The position numbers and the translations under genes are program-made. The notes beneath the pieces are model-generated. The model saw only the letters and a list, made by a program, of their open reading frames with translations. It was not told the origin of the DNA and did not search any database. A stretch of DNA of 64,000 nucleotides from Olsenella sp. SW781 (GTDB lineage Bacteria > Actinomycetota > Coriobacteriia > Coriobacteriales > Atopobiaceae): assembly GCF_012027725.1 (NCBI RefSeq), contig NZ_SJOU01000001.1, positions 124,001 to 188,000 on the forward strand, written 5' to 3'. Positions 25,615 to 32,543 of the stretch are shown here, one piece after another. Position 1 is the first letter of the stretch, and each line of letters begins with the position of its first letter.

Positions 25615-25810
25615 GATTCTGGGGTCGTGGCAATCCAGCCGTCCGCAGTGTTGCGGAATGTGGGGTCGTGGCGGCAATCGCCCTGCCACGACCCCACATT
25701 CCGCAACGGGGCGAGAAGAACGCCCAGTTGGTGCACGGCCGTGATTGCCACAACCCCCAACGGGACAACGCCACGGCCCCGGAAACTGCCATGACCCCCA
25801 ATCCCACAAC
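25615..25810. repeat. GGGGTCGTGGCA element, copy 1 (3' of tRNA-Pro)
   Basis: Two direct GGGGTCGTGGC units (25621, 25662) are followed by three inverted ones (near 25685, 25745, 25789). The central pair forms a 23-bp perfect stem, 25650-25672 with 25685-25707. A GAGAAGAAC motif lies at 25713-25721. A second copy with the same order is at 52640-52845. Both copies lie 75-85 bp from the 3' end of a minus-strand tRNA. No gene is visible in this space. Confidence 0.85.
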
Positions 25811-25852
25811 ACGTTCGTGGGAACCCGGGCGTCCAGCCGGTTGCGACGCACG

Positions 25853-25879
25853 AAAAAGGCCAGGGATGACTCCCTGGCC
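25853..25879 (-). terminator. Terminator of tRNA-Pro
   Basis: On the minus strand GGCCAGGGA pairs perfectly with TCCCTGGCC around a 4-nt loop and is followed by TTTTT. It lies 12 nt after the tRNA CCA end. Confidence 0.85.
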
Positions 25880-25890
25880 TCGTCAATTCC

Positions 25891-25967
<77 letters not shown>

Positions 25968-26125
25968 GTCGTTGTGCGAGGAAGAACTATAGCACCCTTC
26001 CCTCGGCGTGACAAGTACGAATTTGAGCGCGTTCTTCTCGCGACAGCCGCCCGCCGAAGGGGCACCCCGACGCCGCTGCGTCGCGGCGTACCATGGGTCC
26101 GTCATCCCAGCGAAAGGAGAAGAAC

Positions 26126-26884
26126 ATGCTCAACCTTGACTTCCATGGCCGCGTCGCCCTCGTCACGGGCGCCTCCTCGGGCCTCGGCGTCGCCTTCGCG
26201 CACGCCCTCGCCGAGCAGGGCGCCGACGTCGCCATCCTTGCCCGCCGCGTGGAGCGCCTCGAGCGGGTCGCCGACGAGTGCCGCGCCTTTGGTGTCCGCT
26301 GCCTGCCGGTGGCCTGCGACGTCTCGAGCGAGGAGTCCATCAAGGCGGCCGTCGCGCAGGTGAAGGAGGAGTTCGGCCGCATCGACGTGCTCGTCAACAA
26401 CGCGGGCGTCTGCGAGTACGCGCCGCTCGAGGACCACACGACCGCACAGTGGGACAAGGTCATCGCCACCGACCTCACGAGCGTCTTCCTCATGACGCGC
26501 GAGGTGGCGCCGCTCTTCCGCGAGCAGGGCTACGGCCGCGTGGTCAACATCGCCTCGGTGGGCGCCATCCAAGCGGGCGCCACGCAGATCGGCTACTTCG
26601 CCGCCAAGGGCGCCGTCCTGCAGGTCACGCGTGCGCTCGCGGCCGAGCTCGCGCCCTACGGCGTGCTCGTGAATGCCATCGCGCCGGGCGTCTTCGACAC
26701 CGAGATGACCCACGACGCCCTCGAGGCGGAGGGCTCGCTCGTCCTCAAGAACCGCACCGTCCTCAAGCGCTTTGCCGACCCGGTGGAGCTCGTGCCGCAG
26801 ATGCTCGTCTTCGCGAGCGAGGCCAACACCTACTGCACCGGTCAGACCATCTACGTCGACGGCGGCCTCACGACGCAGCTGTAG
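26126..26884 (+). CDS. Short-chain dehydrogenase/reductase
   Basis: This is a 252-residue cytosolic NAD(P)-dependent oxidoreductase of the classical SDR type. It has the cofactor motif TGASSGLG (about 12-19), NNAG (about 90-93), the catalytic Ser of NIASVG and YFAAK, and the closing YCTGQTIYVDGG. AAAGGAG precedes the ATG. It resembles gluconate 5-dehydrogenase and 3-oxoacyl-ACP reductase-like enzymes, but the substrate cannot be deduced. The gene stands alone, between tRNA-Pro and a strong terminator. Confidence 0.88.
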   Translation: MLNLDFHGRVALVTGASSGLGVAFAHALAEQGADVAILARRVERLERVADECRAFGVRCLPVACDVSSEESIKAAVAQVKEEFGRIDVLVNNAGVCEYAPLEDHTTAQWDKVIATDLTSVFLMTREVAPLFREQGYGRVVNIASVGAIQAGATQIGYFAAKGAVLQVTRALAAELAPYGVLVNAIAPGVFDTEMTHDALEAEGSLVLKNRTVLKRFADPVELVPQMLVFASEANTYCTGQTIYVDGGLTTQL

Positions 26885-26889
26885 TGGTT

Positions 26890-26946
26890 GGGGCGGCCCG
26901 CGGACGCCTTGGACAAGCATCCCGTCCACGGGCCGCCCCGACTTTT
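26890..26946 (+). terminator. Terminator after the SDR gene
   Basis: GGGGCGGCCCG (26890-26900) pairs perfectly with CGGGCCGCCCC (26929-26939) and is followed by GACTTTT. The 28-nt loop contains further short complementarity. Confidence 0.7.
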
Positions 26947-27031
26947 CCTGGCGAGAAGGACGTGCGGGTTCTGGACGCCATTCCACGCGGAGACGTGAAC
27001 AGGCGGCATGCTCTTCTCGCCCGCCGCTCCC

Positions 27032-27877
27032 CTAGCCCGAAACCACCACGACACCCGTGGCGCCCTCGATGTCCCGGATTACCTCGCCTACGGCCGGCAG
27101 CGTGATACGGCTCCCCTCGAGCGGGTTCTTGATGCTCGCGATGGGCGCCGTGAGCGCGGCCTGGACGTGGCTACGCTCGAAGGCGAGGTCGCAGCCCTCC
27201 ATCCGACAGTTCACGAGCCGCAGGCCCCTGCAGTAGCAGAGCGGCTGCGTGCCCTCGATGAGGCAGTTCTCAAAGGTCACGTCCTCGCTGTACCAGCCGA
27301 GGTACTCGCCCTTCACGTGCGAATCGCGCACCACGACGTTCTTTGCGTGCCAGAACGCATCCTTGGTGTCGAGGTCGCAGTCCTCGAAGACGGCGTCCTC
27401 TATGTACTGGAACGAGTACTTTCCTGAGAGGCGCACGTTCCGGAAGAGGAGATGGCTCGAGCGCATCATGAAGTATTCGCTTTCGGCCGCGCAGTCCTCC
27501 ATCTCGATGCCGTCCGTGGACCAGCCGAATTCGGGCGAGGCGATGTCGCAGCCGCTCATGCGGACGTCCGCGCACTCGCGCAGCGCCTTGATGCCGTGGA
27601 GCCGGCTGCCCTCTATCGTGACGTCGCGTGAGTACCAGAGCGCGGCGCGGCAGAGCTCGGTCATCTCGACGTCGCGGAGCGTGAGCCCGCGGTCATGCCA
27701 GAACGGGTAGCGCAGGTTCATGAAGGCCCCGTCAACGGTGACGCCCTCGCACTCCTTGAAGGCGCTCTCGCCGTCGGCGGGCCCGTCGAAGCGGCAGTTG
27801 CGCACGACGAGGTCCTTCTCGCCGTACAGGGCCCGCTCCTCATCGAACGTCCGGTTCTCAACGATCTTCTCGCCCAT
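27032..27877 (-). CDS. DUF3737 family right-handed beta-helix protein
   Basis: ATG 27877 is chosen because GGGAGG lies 8 nt upstream, giving 281 residues. The sequence is a string of about 20-residue repeats with alternating hydrophobic and Cys/Asp/Asn positions (for example VTIEGSRLHGIKAL, VRMSGCDIASPEFGW, AVFEDCDLDTKDAFW, VTFENCLIEGTQPL). This is typical of a beta-helix, and the FWHDRG and WYS elements match DUF3737. No signal peptide is present. The biochemical role of DUF3737 proteins is unknown. A 27-bp palindrome lies 18 bp upstream of the start. Confidence 0.8.
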   Translation of the reverse strand: MGEKIVENRTFDEERALYGEKDLVVRNCRFDGPADGESAFKECEGVTVDGAFMNLRYPFWHDRGLTLRDVEMTELCRAALWYSRDVTIEGSRLHGIKALRECADVRMSGCDIASPEFGWSTDGIEMEDCAAESEYFMMRSSHLLFRNVRLSGKYSFQYIEDAVFEDCDLDTKDAFWHAKNVVVRDSHVKGEYLGWYSEDVTFENCLIEGTQPLCYCRGLRLVNCRMEGCDLAFERSHVQAALTAPIASIKNPLEGSRITLPAVGEVIRDIEGATGVVVVSG

Positions 27878-27894
27878 CACATTCCCTCCCAAGC

Positions 27895-27921
27895 GTGGAA
27901 AAGGGACTGTCCCTTTTCCAC
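27895..27921. repeat. 27-bp GTCCC palindrome upstream of the DUF3737 gene
   Basis: GTGGAAAAGGGAC (27895-27907) and GTCCCTTTTCCAC (27909-27921) are exact complements around one T. It shares the purine-rich arm plus GGGAC/GTCCC layout of the other TGTCCC-type elements in the window. Confidence 0.9.
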
Positions 27922-28040
27922 ATCCTGGGTCCAGTTTAGCGACGCAGCGTCATTATGTACAATTCCCATACCGCATGAGATGTCATGCGGAAATGGCATG
28001 GGTGAGGTTGCGGATATGGTGAGGTGCCTCCGGCGCAGGC

Positions 28041-28126
28041 GAAAATTAATCCGCCCTGTGGCATCAAGGCCAAGGAGCCATCAGGGAAAACGCGACGTGG
28101 GGGCATCAGGGGGCGGATTAATTTTC
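28041..28126. repeat. 86-bp hairpin with 16-bp perfect closing stem
   Basis: GAAAATTAATCCGCCC (28041-28056) pairs with GGGCGGATTAATTTTC (28111-28126). The interior carries partly complementary GGCATCA and TGATGGCTCC-type segments. A second small hairpin, CCGCATGA/TCATGCGG, is at 27971-27990. The element lies 20 bp beyond the stop of the isochorismatase gene; no coding frame is supported between 27878 and 28145. Confidence 0.85.
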
Positions 28127-28145
28127 GGGGGGTGCCCGTGCTCCG

Positions 28146-28703
28146 CTACCCCAGCGCCGCCTCCAGCTCCGCGACGGTCACGAGCTGGGACCCATAGCAC
28201 TTCTCGCAGTGCTCGAGCGCGCCCTCCTGGGTGCCGCAGAGGAAGGTCATCGTGGCGTCGGTCACCACGACGGACGCGTAGTTGTTGAAGTAGGCGTCGG
28301 CAAGCGTGTGAAGGACGCAGATGTTGGTGTCCGCGCCCACGGCGATGACGGTCGTGACGCCCAGCTCGCGCAGGGTGAGGTCGAGGTCGGTCTGGAAGAA
28401 GCCGGAGTAGCGGCGCTTGGGGACAATGATGTCGCCTTCCCCCACCTCGATCTCGGGGAAGATGCGGGACTCGCCGGCGATGCCGTGCTCACCCCAGAGC
28501 GCGAGCTCGCGATCGAGGCCGCGGACGTGGGCGTCGTTGCAGAAGATCACCGGGACGCCGGCGGCGTGGCAGGCGGCCACGGCACGCGCCACGGCATCGC
28601 GGTAGGCGGCGGTCGCGGCGTCGGGGTCGTAGAGCGAGTCCTCGCCCACGGCCTCGATGGCGTCGATGACGAGCAGGGCGGAGGCGTTCTTCTCGAGCTC
28701 CAT
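28146..28703 (-). CDS. Isochorismatase-family cysteine hydrolase
   Basis: The 185-residue protein has the isochorismatase/nicotinamidase fold with the Asp-Lys-Cys triad visible: Asp in LLVIDAIEA (near residue 15), Lys in IIVPKRRYSGFFQTDL, and Cys in GADTNICVLHTLADAY, preceded by the expected cis-peptide region. Candidate reactions are hydrolysis of nicotinamide, isochorismate, ureidoacrylate or related amides; the sequence does not decide. The gene is divergent from the MGMT-like gene, 53 bp away. Confidence 0.88.
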   Translation of the reverse strand: MELEKNASALLVIDAIEAVGEDSLYDPDAATAAYRDAVARAVAACHAAGVPVIFCNDAHVRGLDRELALWGEHGIAGESRIFPEIEVGEGDIIVPKRRYSGFFQTDLDLTLRELGVTTVIAVGADTNICVLHTLADAYFNNYASVVVTDATMTFLCGTQEGALEHCEKCYGSQLVTVAELEAALG

Positions 28704-28756
28704 GGTGGGGTCCCCCTTCGATTGGTGTAGCCTGAGCATAGCGGATTGGAGGCGCT

Positions 28757-29071
28757 ATGGAGCAGTCGTTCTTCGAGCGCGCCTGGGACGTGGTGCGCCA
28801 GGTCCCGGAGGGACGCGTAGCCAGCTACGGCCAGGTTGCGCGCCTCATGGGGGCGCCGAGGTGCGCCCGTCAGGTTGGCTACGCCATGCACGGCAGCCCC
28901 GGCGTCGCCGGCGGCGTGCCGTGCCACCGCGTGGTCTTCGCGGACGGCTCCCTCGCGCCCGGCTTTGCCTTCGGGGGCCCGGGCGAGCAGCGACGGATGC
29001 TGGAGGCGGAGGGCGTTGGCTTCCTTCCCAGCGGGCGCGTGGACATGAAAACCTCCCAGTGGGAGGTTTAG
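28757..29071 (+). CDS. MGMT-like DNA-binding domain protein with PCHR motif
   Basis: The 104-residue protein is the C-terminal, DNA-binding and catalytic half of O6-methylguanine methyltransferases, without the N-terminal domain. It begins FFERAWDVVRQVPEGRVASYGQVARLMG (helix-turn-helix), then ARQVGYAM and the active-site strand GVPCHRVV. Alkyltransferase-like proteins of this length usually have Trp or another residue where this one keeps the acceptor Cys. It may therefore repair alkylated bases rather than only flag them. The 3' end, including the stop, lies in a hairpin. Confidence 0.82.
   Translation: MEQSFFERAWDVVRQVPEGRVASYGQVARLMGAPRCARQVGYAMHGSPGVAGGVPCHRVVFADGSLAPGFAFGGPGEQRRMLEAEGVGFLPSGRVDMKTSQWEV
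29049..29069. terminator. Hairpin over the end of the MGMT-like gene
   Basis: AAACCTCCC (29049-29057) pairs with GGGAGGTTT (29061-29069) around AGT. It overlaps the last codons and runs up to the TAG, giving a stem bordered by A- and T-runs as in bidirectional terminators. Confidence 0.6.
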
Positions 29072-29117
29072 AAGCGCGCCCTTGGGTACAAGATGGCTAG
29101 CCAACAGAGGAGGATTC

Positions 29118-29591
29118 ATGACCTGCGCAATCATCTGCAGCTCAAAGACCGGAAACACCGAGAAGCTCGCTCAGCGAGCGAGAGACGTCCTGGGTGACGC
29201 GATCGTCGACTCCGTCGCCGATGCCGACACGGTCCTTCTTGGCTCTTGGACCGACAAGGGCGGACTTGACCCGGCGCTGTCAGATGCCCTCGCCGCGCTC
29301 GACGGAAAGCGCGTCTTCCTCTTCGGCACCTGCGGCTTCGGGGGCAGCCAGGCGTACTACGACCGCGTGCTCGACCGGTTCCAGTCCGCATTGCCCGAGG
29401 GCGCGGAGGTGGTTGGGCGCTTCATGTGCCAGGGCCAGATGCCGCCCGCAGTGCGCGAGCGCTACGTCAAGATGGCAGAGCAGGACCCGAAGAGGTTCGG
29501 TCCCATGATCGAGAACTTCGACCGCGCGCTGGGTCATCCCGATGTCGCGGACCTCGACGCCTTCGAGGCGGCTCTGCGCGCCGCGCTCTAA
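29118..29591 (+). CDS. Flavodoxin-family protein
   Basis: GAGGAGG precedes ATG 29118 and gives 157 residues. The N-terminal CAIICSSKTGNTEKLAQ is the FMN phosphate-binding loop of flavodoxins (S/T-x-T-G-N-T). VLLGSWTDKGGLD and FGTCGFGG supply the isoalloxazine-contacting loops. The C-terminal half is divergent and lacks the usual flavodoxin end. It resembles flavodoxin-like proteins common in gut anaerobes that accompany reductases, but no obvious partner is adjacent. Confident as a flavoprotein fold; role unknown. Confidence 0.82.
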   Translation: MTCAIICSSKTGNTEKLAQRARDVLGDAIVDSVADADTVLLGSWTDKGGLDPALSDALAALDGKRVFLFGTCGFGGSQAYYDRVLDRFQSALPEGAEVVGRFMCQGQMPPAVRERYVKMAEQDPKRFGPMIENFDRALGHPDVADLDAFEAALRAAL

Positions 29592-29594
29592 GAC

Positions 29595-31403
29595 CTACTC
29601 GATGCCGAGCCTCTCGGAGAGCTCGAGCCACTCGTCCTCGAGGTCCTCTCGCTCGGCGAGGCACGCGTCGAGCGCCTCCTGCGCGGCCATGAGGGCGGCG
29701 TAGTCGCTCGCGTCCACGGCGGCCATCTCGGCGCGCAGGCGGTCAGGCTCCCCCGCCGTCTTCTCGAGCTTGCGGCTCACCGCGTCGAAGCGTTTCTTGA
29801 GCTCGCGGCGCTCCTGGTTGGTGAGGCCGGACGCCGCGGGGCGAGAGGGACCGTCCTTCTGCGCCTCAGGCGCGGCGGCGGCCGACGACCCGTCGTCCTT
29901 CTCGTCCAGCAGGCGCAGGTACTCGTCCACGCCACCCGGGACGTGGCGCACGTGGCCGTCAATGAGCGCGAACTGGTCGTCGGTCACGCGCTCCATGAGG
30001 TAGCGGTCGTGGGAGACCACGAGCAGCGTGCCCGGCCAGCTGTCGAGCAGGTCCTCCATCACGGCGAGCATGTCCGTGTCGAGGTCGTTGCCCGGCTCGT
30101 CGAGCACGAGCACGTTGGGCTCCTCCAGGATGACGCAGAGGAGCGCCAGGCGCCGACGCTGCCCGCCGGAGAGGTCCTTGATGAAGTTCTGCAGCTCGCG
30201 CTGCTCGAAGCCCAGGCGCTCGATGAGCTGCGTGGGGCTCTGCATCTTGCCGCCCACGAGGTAGCTCCGCTTGTAGCGGCCGAGGACCTCGAGCACCCGC
30301 CAGTCGTCCTTCTCGCCGAGCGCGTCGAGGTGCTGGCTCATGAAGCCAAAGCGCACCGAGGCGCCGATCTTCACCGTTCCGGACGTGGGCGCGAGAGCCC
30401 CCGTCATGAGCGCGAGCAGCGTGGACTTGCCCGCGCCGTTGGCGCCGAGTATGCCGTAGCGGTCGCCGGGGCCGATGAGCCAGTCCACGCCGTCGATCAC
30501 GCGCGGGCCGTTCGCGTACGCAAAGCACACGTCCTTCATCTCGATGACCTGCTTGCCCAGGCGGCTCACGGCAAGGCGCTTGAGCTCGAGCGGGTTTCTG
30601 AGCGGCGGGTCGTTGGCGATGAGGGCGCGCGCGGCCTCGATGCGGAACTTCGGCTTGCTCGTGCGCGCCTTGGCGCCGTGCGCAAGCCAGTTGAGCTCCT
30701 TGCGCAGCGTGTTCTGGCGGCGCTCCTCGATGACGGCCGCCTGGCGTTCGCGCTCCACGCGCTGCTGGATGTAGGCGGAGTAGCCGCCCTCGAAGGGCTC
30801 GATCCTGCGGTCGTGGACCTCCCACATGTGCTCGCAGACCTCATCGAGAAACCACCGGTCGTGCGTGACCACGAGCAGCGCCCCCTCGCCCGCCGGCCAG
30901 CGGCGCTTGAGGTGGTCTGCCAGCCACTCGATGGCGGCGAGGTCAAGGTGGTTGGTGGGCTCGTCCATGAGGATGACGTCCCAGGTGTGGCAGAGCACGC
31001 GGCAGAGGTCCACGCGGCGCCGCTGCCCGCCGGAGAGCTCGCCCACGAGGCCGTCGAGGTCGAGGTCGCCCACGAGCTCGTCAAGGATCGCGCGGATGCG
31101 GGCGTCCGAGGCCCAGGTGTACTCCGGCACGTCGCCGAAGATCGCGCGCCGCACGCTGTCCTTGTCGCCGAGCTCGTCCGACTGGCCGAGGTAGCCCACG
31201 CTGATGCCGCGTCGCCACGTCACCGTGCCCGCGTCCGGATCAAGCACGTGGCCCACGATCTCGAGCAGCGTTGACTTGCCGTCGCCGTTGCGGCCCACGA
31301 TGCCGATGCGCTCGCCCTCGTTGATGCCTATGGTCTGGTCCTCGAGCACGCGCTTGCCGGGCCACTCGTGGCCCACGTGCTCGAGTCCGATGAGGATTCC
31401 CAT
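29595..31403 (-). CDS. ABC-F ATPase, Uup-like
   Basis: This is a soluble protein with two ABC ATPase domains and no membrane part, of the class that acts on ribosomes or DNA intermediates. ATG 31403 gives 602 residues. Domain 1 has GRNGDGKST, LSGGQRRRVDL and MDEPTNHLD. The linker is charged. Domain 2 has [20 protein letters not shown] and LDEPGNDLDTD, where Gly replaces the usual Thr of DEPTN. A C-terminal coiled coil (about 540-602) is the Uup feature that binds DNA in E. coli. A perfect TATAAT (complement of 31435-31440) lies upstream. Confidence 0.9.
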   Translation of the reverse strand: MGILIGLEHVGHEWPGKRVLEDQTIGINEGERIGIVGRNGDGKSTLLEIVGHVLDPDAGTVTWRRGISVGYLGQSDELGDKDSVRRAIFGDVPEYTWASDARIRAILDELVGDLDLDGLVGELSGGQRRRVDLCRVLCHTWDVILMDEPTNHLDLAAIEWLADHLKRRWPAGEGALLVVTHDRWFLDEVCEHMWEVHDRRIEPFEGGYSAYIQQRVERERQAAVIEERRQNTLRKELNWLAHGAKARTSKPKFRIEAARALIANDPPLRNPLELKRLAVSRLGKQVIEMKDVCFAYANGPRVIDGVDWLIGPGDRYGILGANGAGKSTLLALMTGALAPTSGTVKIGASVRFGFMSQHLDALGEKDDWRVLEVLGRYKRSYLVGGKMQSPTQLIERLGFEQRELQNFIKDLSGGQRRRLALLCVILEEPNVLVLDEPGNDLDTDMLAVMEDLLDSWPGTLLVVSHDRYLMERVTDDQFALIDGHVRHVPGGVDEYLRLLDEKDDGSSAAAAPEAQKDGPSRPAASGLTNQERRELKKRFDAVSRKLEKTAGEPDRLRAEMAAVDASDYAALMAAQEALDACLAEREDLEDEWLELSERLGIE

Positions 31404-31497
31404 CGCGGGTTCCTTCCTGTCGCGGTCCCGGACCATTATAGGGCCGCCCGCCGCTCTTGCCGCGCGCGGCGCGCCGCTCCGTCACGCGGTTGGAGGA

Positions 31498-31589
31498 TTT
31501 ATTACATGGAATACCATGTAGCAACAGGCGTCCGGACGTGGGAAACGGCCTTCGAGGGCCCGTTGCCCCCTTCCCTTTCATGTAATAAA
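31498..31589. repeat. 92-bp multi-branched foldable element upstream of the ABC-F gene
   Basis: TTTATTACATG (31498-31508) and CATGTAATAAA (31579-31589) close the unit. Inside are ACATGG-AATA-CCATGT (31504-31519), the palindrome CGTCCGGACG, and an AACGGCC/GGCCCGTT-type arm, so it can fold as a cloverleaf-like junction. No coding frame is supported between 31404 and 31645. Confidence 0.75.
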
Positions 31590-31645
31590 AACGTCAATCG
31601 ACCGTAGCGCGGTGCGGCACGGGAGGCGAGAAGGACGCCCGCCCG

Positions 31646-32482
31646 TCACTCCCCCGTCGCGAGCCCGCGGAGCAGAGCGATCTCCTCGGCCCAGCCGTCA
31701 AGCCCGGGCTGCGGGGTCTCGAGGACCATCGGCAGGCCGGCGAGGCGCGGGCTCGTGACCACGGCGCGGAAGGTCTCGAGTCCGAGCGTGCCCGCGCCGA
31801 TCTTCTCGTGGCGGTCCTTGTGGGACCCGAGCGGGTTCTTGGAGTCGTTGAGGTGCAGGGCCCTCAGGCGGTCGAGCCCGATCACCCGGTCGAACTCGTC
31901 GAGCACGCCGTCGAGGTCGCCCACGATGTCGTAGCCCGCGTCGGCCACGTGGCAGGTGTCCAGGCACACGCCGAGGAGCTCGTCGTGCGCGACGCCGTCG
32001 ATGATGCGCGCGAGCTCTTCGAAGGAGCGCCCGACCTCGGTGCCCTTGCCCGCCATGGTCTCCAACAGGACCGTCGTGGACTGACCGGGCACAAGGACCT
32101 CGTTCAGGCCCTCGCAGATGAGGCGGATGCCCTCGTCCGCGCCCTGCTTGACGTGGGAGCCGGGGTGGAAGTTGTAGAGGTGGCCGGGCAGGCGCTCCAT
32201 GCGGGCCAGGTCCTCGCGCATCGCCCGACGTGCGAACTCCACGGTCTCGGGCTTCGCGGAGCAGAGGTTGTAGGTGTACGGAGCGTGCGCGACGAGCGGG
32301 CCGATCTTGCGCTCGCGAAGCGTGTCGAGAAACGCGGCGAGGTCGGCGTCGTCAAGCTCTCGCGCGTTGCCGCCGCGCGGGTTGCGCGTGAAGAACGCGA
32401 ACGTGGTGGCGCCGATGGAGACGGCGTCGGACGCCATGGCCGCATAGCCGTTCGCGGTTGAGAGATGGCAGCCTATCAGCAA
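31646..32482 (-). CDS. nfo: Endonuclease IV (AP endonuclease)
   Basis: Nfo cleaves at abasic sites in base-excision repair. The 278-residue TIM-barrel protein has GCHLSTANGY at the start, VLLETMAGKGTEVG (metal Glu), CLDTCHVADAGYD and HLNDSKNPLGSHKDRHEKIG, the zinc-binding signatures of the family. The only reasonable start is TTG 32482, at the very edge of a TGTCCC repeat whose AGGGGACAGG appears to be its ribosome site. A longer original N-terminus is unlikely because the family begins at this point. Confidence 0.93.
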   Translation of the reverse strand: MLIGCHLSTANGYAAMASDAVSIGATTFAFFTRNPRGGNARELDDADLAAFLDTLRERKIGPLVAHAPYTYNLCSAKPETVEFARRAMREDLARMERLPGHLYNFHPGSHVKQGADEGIRLICEGLNEVLVPGQSTTVLLETMAGKGTEVGRSFEELARIIDGVAHDELLGVCLDTCHVADAGYDIVGDLDGVLDEFDRVIGLDRLRALHLNDSKNPLGSHKDRHEKIGAGTLGLETFRAVVTSPRLAGLPMVLETPQPGLDGWAEEIALLRGLATGE

Positions 32483-32543
32483 ACCTGTCCCCTTTTCTCT
32501 GAGAGAAAAAACACGTCCCCTATTTGCGCGTCCCCTATTTGCG
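32482..32543. repeat. REP-like TGTCCC element between coaBC and nfo
   Basis: Read on the minus strand: CGCAAATAGGGGACG twice in tandem, then TGTTTTTT, an 8-bp hairpin (TTTTCTCT/AGAGAAAA, 32493-32509) and GGGGACAGGTT. It is homologous to one arm of the serC-serA repeat (GCAAAATGGGGACGTG ... GGGACAGGTT). It supplies the last codons and stop of coaBC and the ribosome site and TTG of nfo. Confidence 0.8.

Noticed and set aside
25615-25810. Possible CRISPR array from repeated GGGGTCGTGGCA units
   Set aside because: Units are inverted relative to each other, spacing is irregular, there are no uniform spacers, and no cas genes are in the window.
27971-27990. CCGCATGA/TCATGCGG hairpin as a DUF3737 operator
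   Set aside because: It is a single short stem with no promoter clearly placed against it; kept only as a note within the neighbouring repeat entry.
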